Source: a virus
Virus record (IMG/VR): IMGVR_UViG_3300002835_000336
Location: 1 to 46,600 of that record
Direction: 5' to 3' (one strand)
DNA: 46,600 nucleotides
Position numbers and translations under genes: made by a program. Position 1 is the stretch's first letter. Every line of letters starts with the position of its first letter. A model generated the notes under the pieces. It was not told where the DNA came from. It worked only from the letters and a program-made list of their open reading frames with translations, and made no database searches. This document shows, piece by piece, positions 46,162-46,600 of the stretch.

Positions 46162-46378
46162 GTGGTAAAAAGTGGGAATGTGTAAAACACCGAATGTAAT
46201 AAGTACAATTATTTTTTAAAATATTTTACTAAAATGTTGACTTTTTCATATTTTTTTCGTATATTTGTATATAGATTTTTAAAAAAATTTGAAAAAAATA
46301 TAGAGGAAATTTAGGGACAACGCAATATTATTTAACCCTTTCCTTTTTAGTCTTAATCAGATTCCCACTTTTTACCAC
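46162..46378. repeat. Perfect 18-base inverted repeat with 181-base spacer
   Basis: GTGGTAAAAAGTGGGAAT at 46162-46179 and its exact complement ATTCCCACTTTTTACCAC at 46361-46378. The spacer contains the plus-strand promoter at 46236-46267. The left arm lies in the upstream region of the 80-aa gene. Confidence 0.85.
46236..46267 (+). promoter_or_regulatory. Bacteroidota-type promoter pointing to the right edge
   Basis: GTTG (46236-46239), N20, TATATTTG (46260-46267). No large ORF follows before 46600, so it makes an RNA or the leader of a gene beyond the window. Confidence 0.65.
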
Positions 46379-46600
46379 TTTTAAACATTATTCTCCAATT
46401 AGTCCATTTTCAATGGGGCAAATAAATTTTCTTTTATAGTACTAGTTTAATAATTTAATTGTGGGTGTTTATGGTACACTCTATTAAAAGATCTTTTTAA
46501 ATATATTATAGTATACCATAGTGATATGATAGTGTCTCAGGTGGTCTTATTTAAGGTATAAAAAAACCCTCATATTACTATGAAGGTTTTACTATTTTAT
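46379..46600. other. Right-edge region without a recognised gene
   Basis: AT-rich sequence with no convincing ORF. It includes a partial inverted repeat TATGGTA...TACCATA (about 46467-46520) and a terminator-like hairpin at 46564-46592. It probably lies within the transcript from the promoter at 46236. Confidence 0.4.
46564..46592. terminator. Terminator-like hairpin near right edge
   Basis: AAAACC-C-TCATA-TTAC-TATGA-A-GGTTTT: 11 pairs with one mismatch, A-run before and T-run after. Confidence 0.55.

Noticed and set aside
1-46600. tRNA genes, transposase genes or an integrase
   Set aside because: I looked for cloverleaf-type T arms, transposase DDE or HUH patterns and tyrosine recombinase motifs and saw none. 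Mobile DNA here is inteins plus HNH and GIY-YIG endonucleases.

Overview
The window looks like part of the genome of a T4-like myovirus of a Bacteroidota (probably marine flavobacterial) host. The phage assignment rests on a T4-order head gene block, all on the minus strand: terminase large subunit gp17, portal gp20, two or three small genes in the place of T4 67/68, prohead protease gp21, scaffold gp22 and major capsid gp23 (cut by the left edge). The host inference rests on AT-rich DNA and repeated promoters of the form TTTG-N20-TAnnTTTG, the Bacteroidota sigma pattern. A second element, ATATTTAT read in the gene direction, lies about 5-60 nt before the start of at least 17 genes and is the best candidate for the phage late promoter.

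Layout. 1-11.7 kb: head morphogenesis, with LAGLIDADG-type inteins in gp21 and gp17. 11.7-20.0 kb: mostly unrecognised acidic structural or packaged proteins, a small beta-rich protein and a nucleotidyltransferase. 20.1-22.8 kb: small genes (a KTSC-domain protein, a small heat shock protein) and a DNA methyltransferase. 22.9-26.1 kb, plus strand: a ClpC-like AAA+ unfoldase split by an atypically split intein with a homing-endonuclease remnant between the halves. 26.2-40.6 kb: many small-to-medium accessory genes (GH24 lysozyme, LRR protein, metallopeptidase, DUF192- and DUF4314-like proteins, CAP-domain secreted protein, nuclease, OmpA-like proteins, HNH endonuclease). 40.6-45 kb: a structured non-coding region, two likely minus-strand ncRNAs and a 996-aa seven-module repeat protein. 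45-46.6 kb: a GIY-YIG endonuclease, one small gene and a regulatory-looking end region.

The main system proposed is an expanded capsid-targeting system. About 18 otherwise unrelated proteins start (one ends) with a short leader of the kind '(L/I)(T/S)E-x-(D/Q)-(L/I/Y)-x-R/K-I(I/V)' or a simpler amphipathic segment, usually closed by (I/L)xE followed by N, S, Q, T or D. This matches the T4 prohead protease specificity and the T4 internal-protein leaders, and the window's own gp23 carries the same site (LLNE|S, residues 57-61) where T4 gp23 is processed. The inference is that gp21 trims these leaders inside the prohead, so that lysozyme, metallopeptidase, nucleotidyltransferase, LRR and other proteins are packaged and ejected with the DNA. 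The repeat protein carries an (I/L)NE|N site at all eight module junctions and could be cut by the same protease into separate small proteins.
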